A stretch of 64,000 nt of DNA from an uncultured Bacteroidota bacterium (GCA_937928385.1 CALEZD010000035.1:4441-68440), one strand, 5' to 3'; counted from the stretch's first letter, positions 45,920 to 55,778 are shown. Notes: generated from the sequence alone by a model not told the origin. A program made the numbers and translations.

Positions 45920-46276
45920 TTATTTTTTAGCTTCTACCGCAACAGGTGTCGCGGTTTTCTTACGGTAGGCGTTGGTCATTTCCATAGACACTGCTGAACG
46001 CTCGATGGTCATGAACGTGCCGTGGTTTATTTCCAGTTGCAGAGAGCCATCGTCGTTGTTGCGCCTGATAGTGCCATGAATACCGGCGGTTGTGATGATA
46101 TGCTCACCTACGCCTATCGTTTCTGCGAATTTCTTTTGCTCTTTGGCACGCTTGGCCTGCGGGCGTATCATAAAGAAGTACATTACCGCTATCATACCTA
46201 CCAAAAAGATAAGCTGGAAAGCGCCACCGCCGCCGGGTGCCCCTTGCAACATAATTGTCTGAAGTTGTGCTAACAT
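45920..46276 (-). CDS. yajC: Preprotein translocase subunit YajC
   Basis: A 118-residue protein with one membrane helix (about 20-40, LIFLVGMIAVMYFFMI) followed by RPQAKRAKEQKKF and the conserved GEHIITTAGIHGTI region. YajC associates with SecDF and assists protein export. An N-terminal stretch of about 18 residues rich in Gly precedes the helix. In Bacteroidota it commonly lies with nusB, DUF1573 and coaE genes, as here. Confidence 0.95.
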   Translation of the reverse strand: MLAQLQTIMLQGAPGGGGAFQLIFLVGMIAVMYFFMIRPQAKRAKEQKKFAETIGVGEHIITTAGIHGTIRRNNDDGSLQLEINHGTFMTIERSAVSMEMTNAYRKKTATPVAVEAKK

Positions 46277-46309
46277 TTTATTTATCTGGTTTTATTGTTG
46301 AATAAAAAT

Positions 46310-46789
46310 TTATTGTGCCGCCTTTACATCGGCTTTGATATACAGCATCTCTACACCGCGTTTTGAATTAGTAGTGATAGAGATTGATTTTTCCTGGTGG
46401 CCTGTTTTACCATAAGTATCGAACAACACCTGTATGATGCCTGAGCCGCCGGGGGGTATGGGGTCGCGGGGATATTCAGCCACCGCGCATCCGCAAGAAC
46501 CTTTGGCTGCGCTTACAATCAACGGGGTTTTGCCATTGTTCATAAACTCAAAACTATGGGTTGCCTTCATGCCTTCATCCAGCCAGCCAAAGTTGTGTAC
46601 CGTATCTTCAAAATCCATCGTTGGCAATTCGTTGTACATGGCTGTATCTAAACCTGTAGCCGACTGTGGATTGTTCACCAGGTCCGTAGATAATAGCCCG
46701 TCTTTTGACTGTGGCTGTTCCTTTTGCGCATTATCGCCACAAGCGGCCAGCAACATTACCAACAAGGACAAAACTAAGAAGTTTTTCAT
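46310..46789 (-). CDS. DUF1573-domain lipoprotein
   Basis: A 159-residue lipoprotein (LLVMLLAACGD, cysteine near residue 17). The mature region has a short acidic linker and a DUF1573 Ig-like domain: TMDFEDTVHNFGWLDEGMKATHSFEFMN, then GKTPLIVSAAKGSCGCAVAEYPRDPI with a CGC pair, and GIIQVLFDTYGKTGHQEKSISITTN. DUF1573 is widespread in Bacteroidota and of unknown role. The longest frame starts at 46807; ATG 46789 gives a standard lipoprotein signal. It lies between nusB and yajC. Confidence 0.9.
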   Translation of the reverse strand: MKNFLVLSLLVMLLAACGDNAQKEQPQSKDGLLSTDLVNNPQSATGLDTAMYNELPTMDFEDTVHNFGWLDEGMKATHSFEFMNNGKTPLIVSAAKGSCGCAVAEYPRDPIPPGGSGIIQVLFDTYGKTGHQEKSISITTNSKRGVEMLYIKADVKAAQ

Positions 46790-46812
46790 ACAACCTATTT
46801 TATTCATTATTA

Positions 46813-47748
46813 CTATCCTGCGTTCCGCTGTTCTTTATGAATTTTATTTTCTTTAGCCAGGTCTTTCAGGATGTTATCCAGTACACCATTTACAAACTGC
46901 CCGCTCTGCGGCGTGCTGTACATCTTGGCTACTTCTATATACTCGTTGATGGTGACTTTGGTAGGTATAGTAGGGAAATACAGTAATTCGGCCACACCCA
47001 TACGCAGCAACAGCATATCTATCAACGCTACCCTTTCGGCATCCCAGTTGTTCAGCTTGGGCTGTATCAATTCCCTGAAGTAGCTTTCTTTTTCGAGCGT
47101 GGTGTGCAGCAGGCTGTGTGCGTATTCATTCTTTTCGGCAGATATCAGTTTCAGGAAGTTGATTTTAGAGCTGCTTTTGAAGAAGTTGTCCATCAGTATC
47201 TTCACCATGTCGCTGTCGTCTTCCCAGCCCGGCAGCTCGTCGGTGAAGTGTTCCATCACAGCTTCATCCCCGAAAATATTATTATCGAAAATGAATTTGA
47301 TGATAGCTACTTCTGACTTATAATTCCTTTCCCTGTCTGTAATATATTCTTTGTACTCAGGTGTGGCAGCCAGTTTCCTGTATATGCTCTTTACCAGGTC
47401 ATCATCCATATAGCGGCTGATGTCTTTATCCTTTATTTTTTCGGTAAAGGTTTCGTTCTCCAGTATCTTCCAGAGAAACTCGTTGCCGGTTATTTTTGTA
47501 TTGACGTTGAGGTCTTCGTTGGTAGGCAGGTATTTAGATGCCCTTTTACCCGCATCTTTCTCTGCATAGCGGGCTACCTGCAATGTGTATAGTACGGAAA
47601 TGACAAAAAGGTCGAGGAACCGATTGATCTTTTCATCTAAAAGTACAGAACCCTGTTTTTTCTTGTCTTCAAGGCTGCTCACTTCCGTAGTAGCAAGCGT
47701 GTACAATGTTTGCATCACTTTCACCCTGATATTTCTGCGACCGATCAT
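46813..47748 (-). CDS. nusB: Transcription antitermination factor NusB, long Bacteroidota form
   Basis: A 311-residue protein, about twice the length of E. coli NusB, as is usual in Bacteroidota. It opens with RRNIRVKVMQTLYTL, the NusB start motif, and the conserved helical core lies at the C-terminus (about 205-300), with IDMLLLRMGVAELLYFPTIPTKVTINEYIEVAK and FVNGVLDNI. A long helical insertion occupies the middle. NusB acts in rRNA transcription antitermination with NusE. It heads the DUF1573-yajC-coaE cluster. Confidence 0.94.
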   Translation of the reverse strand: MIGRRNIRVKVMQTLYTLATTEVSSLEDKKKQGSVLLDEKINRFLDLFVISVLYTLQVARYAEKDAGKRASKYLPTNEDLNVNTKITGNEFLWKILENETFTEKIKDKDISRYMDDDLVKSIYRKLAATPEYKEYITDRERNYKSEVAIIKFIFDNNIFGDEAVMEHFTDELPGWEDDSDMVKILMDNFFKSSSKINFLKLISAEKNEYAHSLLHTTLEKESYFRELIQPKLNNWDAERVALIDMLLLRMGVAELLYFPTIPTKVTINEYIEVAKMYSTPQSGQFVNGVLDNILKDLAKENKIHKEQRNAG

Positions 47749-47829
47749 ATCCTGTTAAGAACCTGTTTGAGGGCGCAAATTTAAGGAAACATTTCCGAAA
47801 CGGGCGTAATTATCAGATATAATTGATTT

Positions 47830-49050
47830 TCAGGCAGTACGGGGCTGTACTTTTGCAGGAATTTCAGCTTGTGGCAAGGCGATTTCAGAAGCAGTCACCT
47901 CGTAGCCACTCTGCACTTTGGTGTAGCGGGTCTTGATGCCCAGGAACCATTTTTCAAAGTACTCATAAGACAGCGCGGATAATGCGATAGTTAATCCCAA
48001 CGATACAATATGGTAAATAATACCCCCGCCAATGCTGCCGACATTTACCACACCTGATAACATAAATAGCTTCAATACGAGTGTCAGTACAAAATTGTGG
48101 TACATGTACAGCCCATAGGAAATTTTGCCGAGGTAATTCAGTGGCTTATACTCCAGGCTGATGATGGTGTTTTTATTGGCAGCCAGGTTCAGTATCAACA
48201 CCATGAATATGATGGCGAATACCTCCTTGCTGTACCAGGGGAGCATCAGGCCTTTAACAGTAATAAGGGCAAGGATGATGTACAGGGAAGCCTGCAGGTA
48301 TTTGTTGAACAGGATTTTCAGCGCCTTTTCTTTCCTGTAAAAAAGCAGGTAAGCACTTATGCCGCCCAATGCCATACAGTCGATAGAAAAATGGTCCCAG
48401 AAGAGCCATGACTTGAGCATAGGAACAGATGCGGGGTCTGCAATATGCCCGACCACTACTATGGTCTTCACCAACAGGTAGATAATAACAGTAGCAACCA
48501 ATACCTGCAAGACCTTTTGTTTCCTGACCGCATACAGCATCAGTACCGGCCATAGCAGGTAAAACTGCTCCTCTACCCCCACCGACCATGTTTGCGTAGC
48601 ATAAGGGATATGCTCGTAGATGGTATAGCCGAGGTTGGGCATAAAAGACATATAGGCCAGGCTCTTGAGGAAAAAACCATCATTGATACGCTCTGACAGG
48701 CCGGGTATATCAAAAAAATGGAAATTGGGCAGGATAAACAGGCTGAAAATGACGACCAGGTAGTACAAGGGCCATATCCGCAGTATCCTGCGCATATAGA
48801 AGGCTTTGATACCGATGGTACCTGTTCGCCGGTGCTCTTCCAGTAAAAGGTATGTAATGAGAAAACCGCTGAGTACAAAGAAGAGGATAATACCCAACTC
48901 GCCGAACACCCCACCTACAAATGAACTGTCGTAGATATTGGGCAAGCCGAACCAATATTTCGCCATCTCCACATGATGGACAATAACCACCAATGCGGCC
49001 AGGAAGCGGATACCGTTCAAATTGGGAAAAAATACCCTATTTGCTGACAT
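47830..49050 (-). CDS. Acyltransferase 3 (OafA/YrhL-like) membrane protein
   Basis: A 406-residue integral membrane protein with about ten helices, of the acyltransferase family 3 (acetylation of surface polysaccharides). Family marks are NGIRFLAALVVIVHHVEM near the N-terminus with the conserved histidine pair, RRILRIWPLYYLVV, and TWSVGVEEQFYLLWPV. It is not inside a polysaccharide cluster, so the acceptor is unknown. A promoter with a 29-bp perfect inverted repeat lies upstream. Confidence 0.93.
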   Translation of the reverse strand: MSANRVFFPNLNGIRFLAALVVIVHHVEMAKYWFGLPNIYDSSFVGGVFGELGIILFFVLSGFLITYLLLEEHRRTGTIGIKAFYMRRILRIWPLYYLVVIFSLFILPNFHFFDIPGLSERINDGFFLKSLAYMSFMPNLGYTIYEHIPYATQTWSVGVEEQFYLLWPVLMLYAVRKQKVLQVLVATVIIYLLVKTIVVVGHIADPASVPMLKSWLFWDHFSIDCMALGGISAYLLFYRKEKALKILFNKYLQASLYIILALITVKGLMLPWYSKEVFAIIFMVLILNLAANKNTIISLEYKPLNYLGKISYGLYMYHNFVLTLVLKLFMLSGVVNVGSIGGGIIYHIVSLGLTIALSALSYEYFEKWFLGIKTRYTKVQSGYEVTASEIALPQAEIPAKVQPRTA

Positions 49051-49085
49051 GTGTGTTTTTTATTCCTGTTTTGTACAGTAATCAG

Positions 49086-49118
49086 CAAACTTAAAACAGA
49101 ACCGCCCCGTATAACAAA
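49086..49118 (-). promoter_or_regulatory. Candidate promoter of the acyltransferase gene
   Basis: On the minus strand TTTG (49118-49115), a 21-bp spacer and TAAGTTTG (49093-49086) fit the Bacteroidota promoter pattern. The -7 box ends 35 bp before ATG 49050. Confidence 0.55.
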
Positions 49119-49129
49119 TACGGGGCGGT
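49101..49129. promoter_or_regulatory. Perfect 12-bp inverted repeat overlapping the acyltransferase promoter
   Basis: ACCGCCCCGTAT (49101-49112) and ATACGGGGCGGT (49118-49129) form a perfect inverted repeat with a 5-bp spacer. It occupies the spacer and -33 region of the acyltransferase promoter. Both flanking genes point away, so it is not an ordinary terminator of a neighbour. Confidence 0.6.
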
Positions 49130-49215
49130 GATTTACATATTATTAACCAATCAACTATTGGGTTAATTAGCAGTAATATATTCAGCAAATTCGGGCAATA
49201 TTGACATTTGGCAGC

Positions 49216-49223
49216 TATATTTG
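49216..49223 (+). promoter_or_regulatory. -7 element upstream of the flavoprotein gene
   Basis: TATATTTG exactly matches TAnnTTTG and ends 15 nt before ATG 49239. It includes the alternative ATG at 49221, which argues against that start. Confidence 0.5.
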
Positions 49224-49238
49224 GCGCTTCTAAGGCAG

Positions 49239-50495
49239 ATGGACAGTAAACAGATTAACACTTCGGTAATTATTATAGGGGCGGGGCCGGCAGGAGCAGG
49301 TACATCTATGTACCTGACCAAGGCGGGTATACCGCATGTCATTATAGAAAAAGGGTTATTTCCGCGCGATAAAGTATGCGGTGACGCATGCAGCGGCAAA
49401 ACAGCCCTGGTGCTACGCAGGGCCAACCCCGAATGGCTGCAGGAAATATTCCAGCAGGCGGATAAGTTCACACCCAGCCACGGTATCATATTCGTAGCGC
49501 CCAATGGCAAACCGCTGAACATCCCCTTCAACCCCAATAAACAACCGGGGGAGCAGGCGCCGGGATTTACTACGCCGAGAATGGTATTTGATAATTTCCT
49601 TTTTGAAAAACTACCATCGCCTTATACTACCATCTTCCAGGAAGCTGCTATACAATCAGTAACAAAAGAAGAAGGTAAAGTGACTGTAAACTTTGTACAG
49701 CACGGACAGAGCTATACTGTAACCGCGCCGCTGATAGTAGGCGCTGACGGTGATAAAAGCGCCATCCGCAAGCAGTTTCTCGGTCAACATACTACTGAGA
49801 AGACTTCAGCTGTAGGGCTGAGGGCTTATTACGAAGGTGTGACAGGCATGAATGAAGACAACTTCATAGAACTGCATTTTTTACCGGAAGTATTGCCCGG
49901 GTATTTCTGGGTATTTCCCCTGCCTAATGGTATGGCCAATGTGGGCGTAGGTATCTTGTCTGAACGTATCAGGGATAAGAAAATCAACCTGCGCGAGAAG
50001 ATGCTGGATGCCATCAAGAATAATCCCAACATCAGCCCGAGATTTAAAGACGCCAAGCTGCATGGCAAAATACTGGGCTGGGGACTACCGATGGGAACGG
50101 AACAACTACCTGTATCGGGCGACAATTTCATGCTGACAGGCGATGCCGCCAGCCTGGTGGACCCCTTTAGCGGAGAAGGTATTGGTAACGCACTGTACAG
50201 CGGTATGCTGGCGGCGGCAGCCATAGAAAACTGCATCAAAGACAATCGTTATGACGCCGCTTACCTGAAGGCAGCGTATGATGATGTGTTGTATAAACGC
50301 ATAGGCGACGAGCTGCGCATCAGCACTACCCTACAGAAACTCTGCCGCTTCCCATGGCTGTTCAACTTTGTGGTGAACAAGGCGCATAAAAGCCCTGAAC
50401 TGAGCAAAACCATCAGTTGTATGTTTACCGATATGGACCTGCGCGACCAACTGAGGAAACCATCCTTTTATTTCAAAATACTGTTCAACAGGTAA
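49239..50495 (+). CDS. Geranylgeranyl-reductase-family FAD oxidoreductase
   Basis: A 418-residue flavoprotein. The N-terminal FAD site is VIIIGAGPAGAGTSMYLTKAG, followed by the KVCGDACSGKT segment and VGADGDKSAIRKQF and, later, LTGDAASLVDPFSGEGIGNALYSG, all typical of the geranylgeranyl reductase/FixC-like group. Such enzymes reduce isoprenoid or related double bonds, but substrate cannot be set from sequence. ATG 49239 is chosen over 49221 because the latter overlaps a TAnnTTTG element. It converges on the S8 protease gene. Confidence 0.88.
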   Translation: MDSKQINTSVIIIGAGPAGAGTSMYLTKAGIPHVIIEKGLFPRDKVCGDACSGKTALVLRRANPEWLQEIFQQADKFTPSHGIIFVAPNGKPLNIPFNPNKQPGEQAPGFTTPRMVFDNFLFEKLPSPYTTIFQEAAIQSVTKEEGKVTVNFVQHGQSYTVTAPLIVGADGDKSAIRKQFLGQHTTEKTSAVGLRAYYEGVTGMNEDNFIELHFLPEVLPGYFWVFPLPNGMANVGVGILSERIRDKKINLREKMLDAIKNNPNISPRFKDAKLHGKILGWGLPMGTEQLPVSGDNFMLTGDAASLVDPFSGEGIGNALYSGMLAAAAIENCIKDNRYDAAYLKAAYDDVLYKRIGDELRISTTLQKLCRFPWLFNFVVNKAHKSPELSKTISCMFTDMDLRDQLRKPSFYFKILFNR

Positions 50496-50498
50496 ACC

Positions 50499-53400
50499 CT
50501 ACCTGCGGCGGAAAACCACTTTACGTTTGTAGGCCTGATGACCGACAGTAATGTGCATAAAGTACATACCCGTAGCCAATAACGGCGGCGTTACCATCGT
50601 TTTATTATACCCCTCCTGCGCTATGGCTGAGGTTCGGTACACTTCCCTGCCTGCAATATCCACCATTACGAGTTGTAGTTCAGTACCACCTGTTGCAGAC
50701 CATTCGATGAACACCAGGTTATCATCGGCAGGGTTGGGGCTAATGCTGATGAGTTCATTTTTAACCGGGATTTTCACATCATCGTATATACGGATATCAT
50801 CTACACCAATGCCCTCTTTGTTAGAGCCGGGGTCGGTAAGCAGGCCGAAGCGTAACTGGCGTATAGACACAGTATCCGGCAGGGCGATACTCGCCTCCAC
50901 CCAGGTAGTTTTATCTTCTATCGTCCAGATACGGTAGTTGCTGTCGGTGTACCAGTTAGTACCATCACCGTAATCGCCCAGGCGCTCCCAGTTTTCTCCA
51001 TCCTTTGTATAATCTACAAAAGCGGCGTCGCATAATATCTCACCACAGTTCTCAATATCCAGCGCCAGCTTAAAACTGAACTGCGGATTTGTCAAAGCCG
51101 ACATATCCAGGCAAGGCGAATAGAGGTAAGACAATTCATCATCATTATAATTGCCGGTAAGGTTGGTTACCCATGCTTTTTGCCCGCTGGCGGCAGCACT
51201 TATTTTAGGTGCAGCGGGCGTGCCATACGCCCACGAGCTTTTTATACCATCGGTGTACCAATAACCATCGTTGGCCTCAAAGTCTTCCGTATAAGGGAAG
51301 GTAGCTATAAGCGGCTGGTTACGTATGCTGTAGTTAAGTATGCTATCGTTTTTATTGTAGCTGTCACCGGTTGCCGTCAGCCATACATCTATGTTGTGGT
51401 TGCCGGGCTTTGACAGGTCTAACTGGTTGGAGAAAGTAAAATCAATAGTTTCTTTTCCAGCTATGGAAGCAATCGTTTCGGTGACTGCTGAACCTCCGTC
51501 GAGCCTGTAATTAATCTGTACATTATTTTGCGCCTGGTTGACACCATTGCGTACCCTTACTTTCAAAGGCATTGGCCAGGTGATGCCGCAATTGAATGGC
51601 TCAGGCGATTCGACAGATAACAACTGAACATCATTTTGCACTGTGTATAGCTTAACATTATCAACAGTTAACCCATTTCCCTCCCTGCGCGAAGCTATCA
51701 GCGAGGTATCATTTTGCCCGAACTGAATTTGCGTGCTCGATGAAAAATTATCTCCCGTGTTGAGCAAGATGTCACTAAGTGATATACTGCCGGAGTTCAC
51801 AACATTACCTACACCCTGCCTGCTTATCTCATATTTATATGCTACCTGGTATGGCTTTGTATCGGTGCCGCGTACCTGCAGTTCATTACCCGGTGTGCCT
51901 TTGGGCAAGCCGTGTATAATATAATCAAATTCCAGCCTTACCTCATCGTTATTAGCATTATACCCTGCCATATTAAAAGTTCCCGTGAGTGTATTAAAAT
52001 TACCCGGGCAGCTTTTATACGCATCGAGGCTGATAGAGCGTTGCCCGCTTACCAGGGTGCTATAGAGCACAAAGCTCCTGATGCGGCCTGTATCCGTTGT
52101 ATTCCTGTAATCCCAACGCCTGCCATCACCTATGCCTGCCGTATCCCGTATGCTATTCAGGAAGCCTATTGTTTCAAAGCCATCGCTGAAATCAAGCGTT
52201 ACAGGTGCATTAGGTAATTGCGTTGCATAATGCACCATGCTGTCATTTACCTGAACAGAGTCTGCTATGGCCTGGTTGACAACTGCTACACGTATAGCAT
52301 AGTCACCTATTGCTGAAAAATCCTGGCCAAGTATGCTCACCGCTTTAGTGCCATTAGCAGGCAGAGGATCGTTAAAAGACTGTGATTGCCATGTACTGCC
52401 ATTGATGCTGTACGCCAAAGCATAACTGTTGCAGGGTGCATCATCCAGGTTCCTGACAGTTACTGTTAATGCCTCACTGCTGCCCAGTTGCGAGCTGGTC
52501 TGCATCCTGCCCGATAAAGGCGCCTTTACCTCCTGCAACATCAGGTCGCCGTCAGATATGCTGCCGCTACAATCGCCATCAACGGGCCTGCGCTTTACGG
52601 CAACAGCCCTGTAGCCGTTCATGCCGTCTATAACAGGGCGAACAGATACATAATAAGTGCTGTCTAAAGAAAGTCCCCTTAAAGTATAGTTAGTAGTAGT
52701 TACCGTATCTATCACAGCCATCACAGGGCCGAGCTTCCTCATCACTTCGTAGGCAGTAGCATTGGGTACAGCACCCCACTCTACCTGCATATAGCCCGGG
52801 CATTGTGTAGCGCCCAGTTGTACAACCGGCTGCGCATTGATGATGAACAAGCCTGACACGGATTGTTCCGCAGTGCCGTTTTTAGATAAGCGCAGCCTGC
52901 ACCTGCCTGAGTTGATAGCAGGCACACCCCATTTGTAATGCAACCTGTCAGCAGGAATGTTGTTATCAATAATGTTCCATGAACCGGCATCATCGTCAGA
53001 ATACTCCAGGGTGTATGTGTTAGCCGTAGTTTGTGCATCCCAATATACATAGAGTGTATCATCAGCCTTCACCTGCGCGCCGGCATTTGGATATTTCAAA
53101 GCAATGCCTGTTGGCAGAAAGTCGTAAGCCAGTACATATTGCTGACTTAAGGACGGCAGATTAAAACCGTTAACTGTGAAAGTGTAATTCCCGGGTTGGG
53201 GATTGTATATCGTTACCTGCTCACAGTTATTCAGCCTGTCTTCTTTTTCGGTAGCAGGCGTGAGGATATTTGCAGGCGTATTATCAGGCACCAGGGGCTT
53301 GTGTTGTGCGCCGCCGGGTGCTGTTACCAGCAAGTCTATATCATTCACCAGTTGTTTGGCCGACATGGCTGCAGCCGGTGCATCGTGCCAGTATAATAAC

Positions 53401-54989
53401 ACTTTCAGTTGAGCAGTATTGGGTGGCACTATGATATTATGTGTAGCCTGCGTACCATTGGACACAAAATTTGTAATGTACCTGGTACTGTCCAGCATTC
53501 GCAGCGAGCGTTCTACATTCAGGAAACCAAAACCATTGCCAAAATCAGGCCCGGGAATACCTATATCAGTTGTACCGTTTATCAGTAATGCTTTCAACAC
53601 ATCTGACCTTGGTGATGTCGTGCCGTTGATTTGGTTCATACGCTCGGCAAGCAGTGCAGCTGCGCCTGCAACTGCGGGGCAGGCCATACTCGTACCACTG
53701 GCCACCAGGTATTCGTCGGCACGGGTGGTGGAATTCACATCCATGCCAACAGCTGTTATCTCAGGCTTCAACCTGCCGTCCTTCACAGGCCCGCGCGATG
53801 AGTTGACCCAGTTATTATATTCTTTATCGGTAGCGCCCACCACTATAATATTTTTTGCAGCCTGGTAACCGCCTGCAATCGTGGCATACCCTTTAGGGTA
53901 AGGAGGGCAATCAAAATGCCCGTCGTTGGCAGAGGCAAATACCTGGAACACGGTCGGGTAATCACTACACAATTTATCCAGCCCGGCTGCCAGGCCATCG
54001 TAGGTGCCCGCATAATTGCAACTGCCCAATGAGGAGGAATAAGAATTGTTGGTAATGGCCATGTTGTACAATTCAGAAAACTCAGGAGTGGCCTGCAGTA
54101 CATCGCTGAAAAAATGGTTGGTGAGCAGGGCACCGGTAGCCATTCCCTCGCCTTTGGGGTCGGCAATGCCTGCGCCACCTGTTATACCATTGATATGTAC
54201 CCCATGGTTGGTGTACCCCTTTGCATTGAAGTTGACAATGCGGTCCATCAGGTCCACATGAAAAATGCCGGAAGTATTATCACCCACACCGATAGTCACC
54301 CCCTTGCCTGTAAGGCCGTAGCCCCCCAAAGCAGTTGGCGCGGAGGCTATCTTGCCCCTGTACATGCCTTTTGTATCCAGGTTCAGCGGTTGGTCTGGGG
54401 TGTACACATCTGCATAGGTTACACCATACCAGCCAATGAGTTTGTTCAATTGCCCCTTAGGTATGGCAATATTGCAATAACCCATTGATTGAAAACGATT
54501 GGAGATAATAGTACCGCCCAGCGTATGAATAAAATCCATCGCATCATCTTCATGTACCGCATGGAGGAATGAAACATTCAATTCCAACACTTCACCTGCC
54601 GCATCTATTTGTTCATTCAGCGCATTTCCTGTTTTCCATCCGGGGGCTACATCACTAATGAATATGATACCTGCATTTTGTAAGGCGACAGCTTCTACCT
54701 TTTTACTGACGATAGCAATGTATGCATTATCGGGAATGTATTGGATAAGCTCCAGCCCAGCGTATGTCAAAGCATCTTTTTGTGCAGGTGATGGCAATTT
54801 CGCAAACTGAACTATTACCTGTAAAGGATATTTTGATTGTTGTGCCGCCCAGGTGCCGACGTTGTCATAAGTAGTTACCTTACCACTCTTCAGCAGGAGT
54901 GGCTTATGCACTATCGCCTGTCCGTAGAGTGTACCAGGTACGAGTAGCAGTAATACTAAAGCAAAATAACCAGTGATGCGTTTACCCAT
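50499..54989 (-). CDS. Large T9SS-secreted subtilisin-family (S8) peptidase
   Basis: A 1496-residue secreted protease. After the signal peptide and an N-terminal propeptide-like region, the S8 domain (about 225-500) carries the triad D237 (VGDNTSG), H262 (NHGVHINGI) and S434 (SGTSMACP), with N in FASANDGH as the oxyanion residue. A C-terminal P-domain-like part, an Fn3-type domain (about 720-790, GYMQVEWGAVPNATAYEV), CARDB-like and MAM/jelly-roll regions and a T9SS type A sorting domain (about 1415-1496, SISPNPADDN and GMYFMHITV) follow. The triad is intact though the His motif is HGVH rather than the common HGTH. Substrate unknown. Confidence 0.93.
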   Translation of the reverse strand: MGKRITGYFALVLLLLVPGTLYGQAIVHKPLLLKSGKVTTYDNVGTWAAQQSKYPLQVIVQFAKLPSPAQKDALTYAGLELIQYIPDNAYIAIVSKKVEAVALQNAGIIFISDVAPGWKTGNALNEQIDAAGEVLELNVSFLHAVHEDDAMDFIHTLGGTIISNRFQSMGYCNIAIPKGQLNKLIGWYGVTYADVYTPDQPLNLDTKGMYRGKIASAPTALGGYGLTGKGVTIGVGDNTSGIFHVDLMDRIVNFNAKGYTNHGVHINGITGGAGIADPKGEGMATGALLTNHFFSDVLQATPEFSELYNMAITNNSYSSSLGSCNYAGTYDGLAAGLDKLCSDYPTVFQVFASANDGHFDCPPYPKGYATIAGGYQAAKNIIVVGATDKEYNNWVNSSRGPVKDGRLKPEITAVGMDVNSTTRADEYLVASGTSMACPAVAGAAALLAERMNQINGTTSPRSDVLKALLINGTTDIGIPGPDFGNGFGFLNVERSLRMLDSTRYITNFVSNGTQATHNIIVPPNTAQLKVLLYWHDAPAAAMSAKQLVNDIDLLVTAPGGAQHKPLVPDNTPANILTPATEKEDRLNNCEQVTIYNPQPGNYTFTVNGFNLPSLSQQYVLAYDFLPTGIALKYPNAGAQVKADDTLYVYWDAQTTANTYTLEYSDDDAGSWNIIDNNIPADRLHYKWGVPAINSGRCRLRLSKNGTAEQSVSGLFIINAQPVVQLGATQCPGYMQVEWGAVPNATAYEVMRKLGPVMAVIDTVTTTNYTLRGLSLDSTYYVSVRPVIDGMNGYRAVAVKRRPVDGDCSGSISDGDLMLQEVKAPLSGRMQTSSQLGSSEALTVTVRNLDDAPCNSYALAYSINGSTWQSQSFNDPLPANGTKAVSILGQDFSAIGDYAIRVAVVNQAIADSVQVNDSMVHYATQLPNAPVTLDFSDGFETIGFLNSIRDTAGIGDGRRWDYRNTTDTGRIRSFVLYSTLVSGQRSISLDAYKSCPGNFNTLTGTFNMAGYNANNDEVRLEFDYIIHGLPKGTPGNELQVRGTDTKPYQVAYKYEISRQGVGNVVNSGSISLSDILLNTGDNFSSSTQIQFGQNDTSLIASRREGNGLTVDNVKLYTVQNDVQLLSVESPEPFNCGITWPMPLKVRVRNGVNQAQNNVQINYRLDGGSAVTETIASIAGKETIDFTFSNQLDLSKPGNHNIDVWLTATGDSYNKNDSILNYSIRNQPLIATFPYTEDFEANDGYWYTDGIKSSWAYGTPAAPKISAAASGQKAWVTNLTGNYNDDELSYLYSPCLDMSALTNPQFSFKLALDIENCGEILCDAAFVDYTKDGENWERLGDYGDGTNWYTDSNYRIWTIEDKTTWVEASIALPDTVSIRQLRFGLLTDPGSNKEGIGVDDIRIYDDVKIPVKNELISISPNPADDNLVFIEWSATGGTELQLVMVDIAGREVYRTSAIAQEGYNKTMVTPPLLATGMYFMHITVGHQAYKRKVVFRRR

Positions 54990-55070
54990 AAATTCCTATT
55001 TCCCGGCAAGGACCGGTACTGTCTTAATTACAGACAATTTACCAATAAAACAGGAAATATGAACAGAAGC

Positions 55071-55778
55071 TTATGCCTGCGGGGTATTCACTATCATTTT
55101 AAAGCCTATACCGTAGGCATTCAGTATTTCAATAGAGGGGTCGTCTTTCAGCCTTTTTCTCACTTTGCTGACATATACATCCATGCTCTTGGCCGAAAAA
55201 TAATCGTCGTTACCCCATACTTTCCTCAAAATCACTTCCCTGTTTACCAGCGTATTTATATGAGATGCCAGCATATAAATGAGCTCACATTCCTTTGCAC
55301 TGAGTTTTTCGCTCTTACCATCTATTTCCAGCGACATGGTGGTATAGTCAAAGATATATTTCCCAATCTGGTACACCCCTGTCTTACCATTGTTATTCGC
55401 ACCCGAACTGTATTGCTGCGACCTGCGCAGGATGGCATTGATGCGCATATACAACTCCTGGGTATTAAAGGGCTTGGTAATATAATCATCGCAACCATGC
55501 TCAAAGCCTTTTATCCTGTCGTCGTGTATGCTCTTAGCGGTGAGAAAAATAAAGGGCACATCGGGGTCCAGCTTTCTTATTTCTTTTGACAGTTCGAAAC
55601 CATCTTTGAACGGCAGCATTACATCCAGTATGCAGATATTGAACTGCCCCGGCCTGAATTTGCGTATGCCTTCTTCGCCGTCCCTGCACCATACAGTTTC
55701 GAAGCCCTTATGCTCCATGTTTTCTTTTAATAACATGCCCAGGTTGGCGTCGTCTTCTACAAATAATATCCTGCTCAT
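55071..55778 (-). CDS. OmpR/PhoB-family response regulator
   Basis: A 235-residue DNA-binding response regulator. The receiver domain (about 1-120) has acidic residues E8-D9-D10, phospho-acceptor D52 (ILDVMLPFKDG) and K in TKPFNTQELYM. The C-terminal winged helix (about 133-228) shows LSAKECELIYMLASH and YFSAKSMDVYVSKVRKRL. It overlaps the preceding histidine kinase gene by 4 bp, so the two form a co-translated two-component system. Target genes are not evident locally. Confidence 0.95.
   Translation of the reverse strand: MSRILFVEDDANLGMLLKENMEHKGFETVWCRDGEEGIRKFRPGQFNICILDVMLPFKDGFELSKEIRKLDPDVPFIFLTAKSIHDDRIKGFEHGCDDYITKPFNTQELYMRINAILRRSQQYSSGANNNGKTGVYQIGKYIFDYTTMSLEIDGKSEKLSAKECELIYMLASHINTLVNREVILRKVWGNDDYFSAKSMDVYVSKVRKRLKDDPSIEILNAYGIGFKMIVNTPQA

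Noticed and set aside
49101..49129. Ordinary rho-independent terminator
   Set aside because: Both neighbouring genes point away and neither strand has a clear T run directly after the stem, so it is listed as a regulatory inverted repeat instead.
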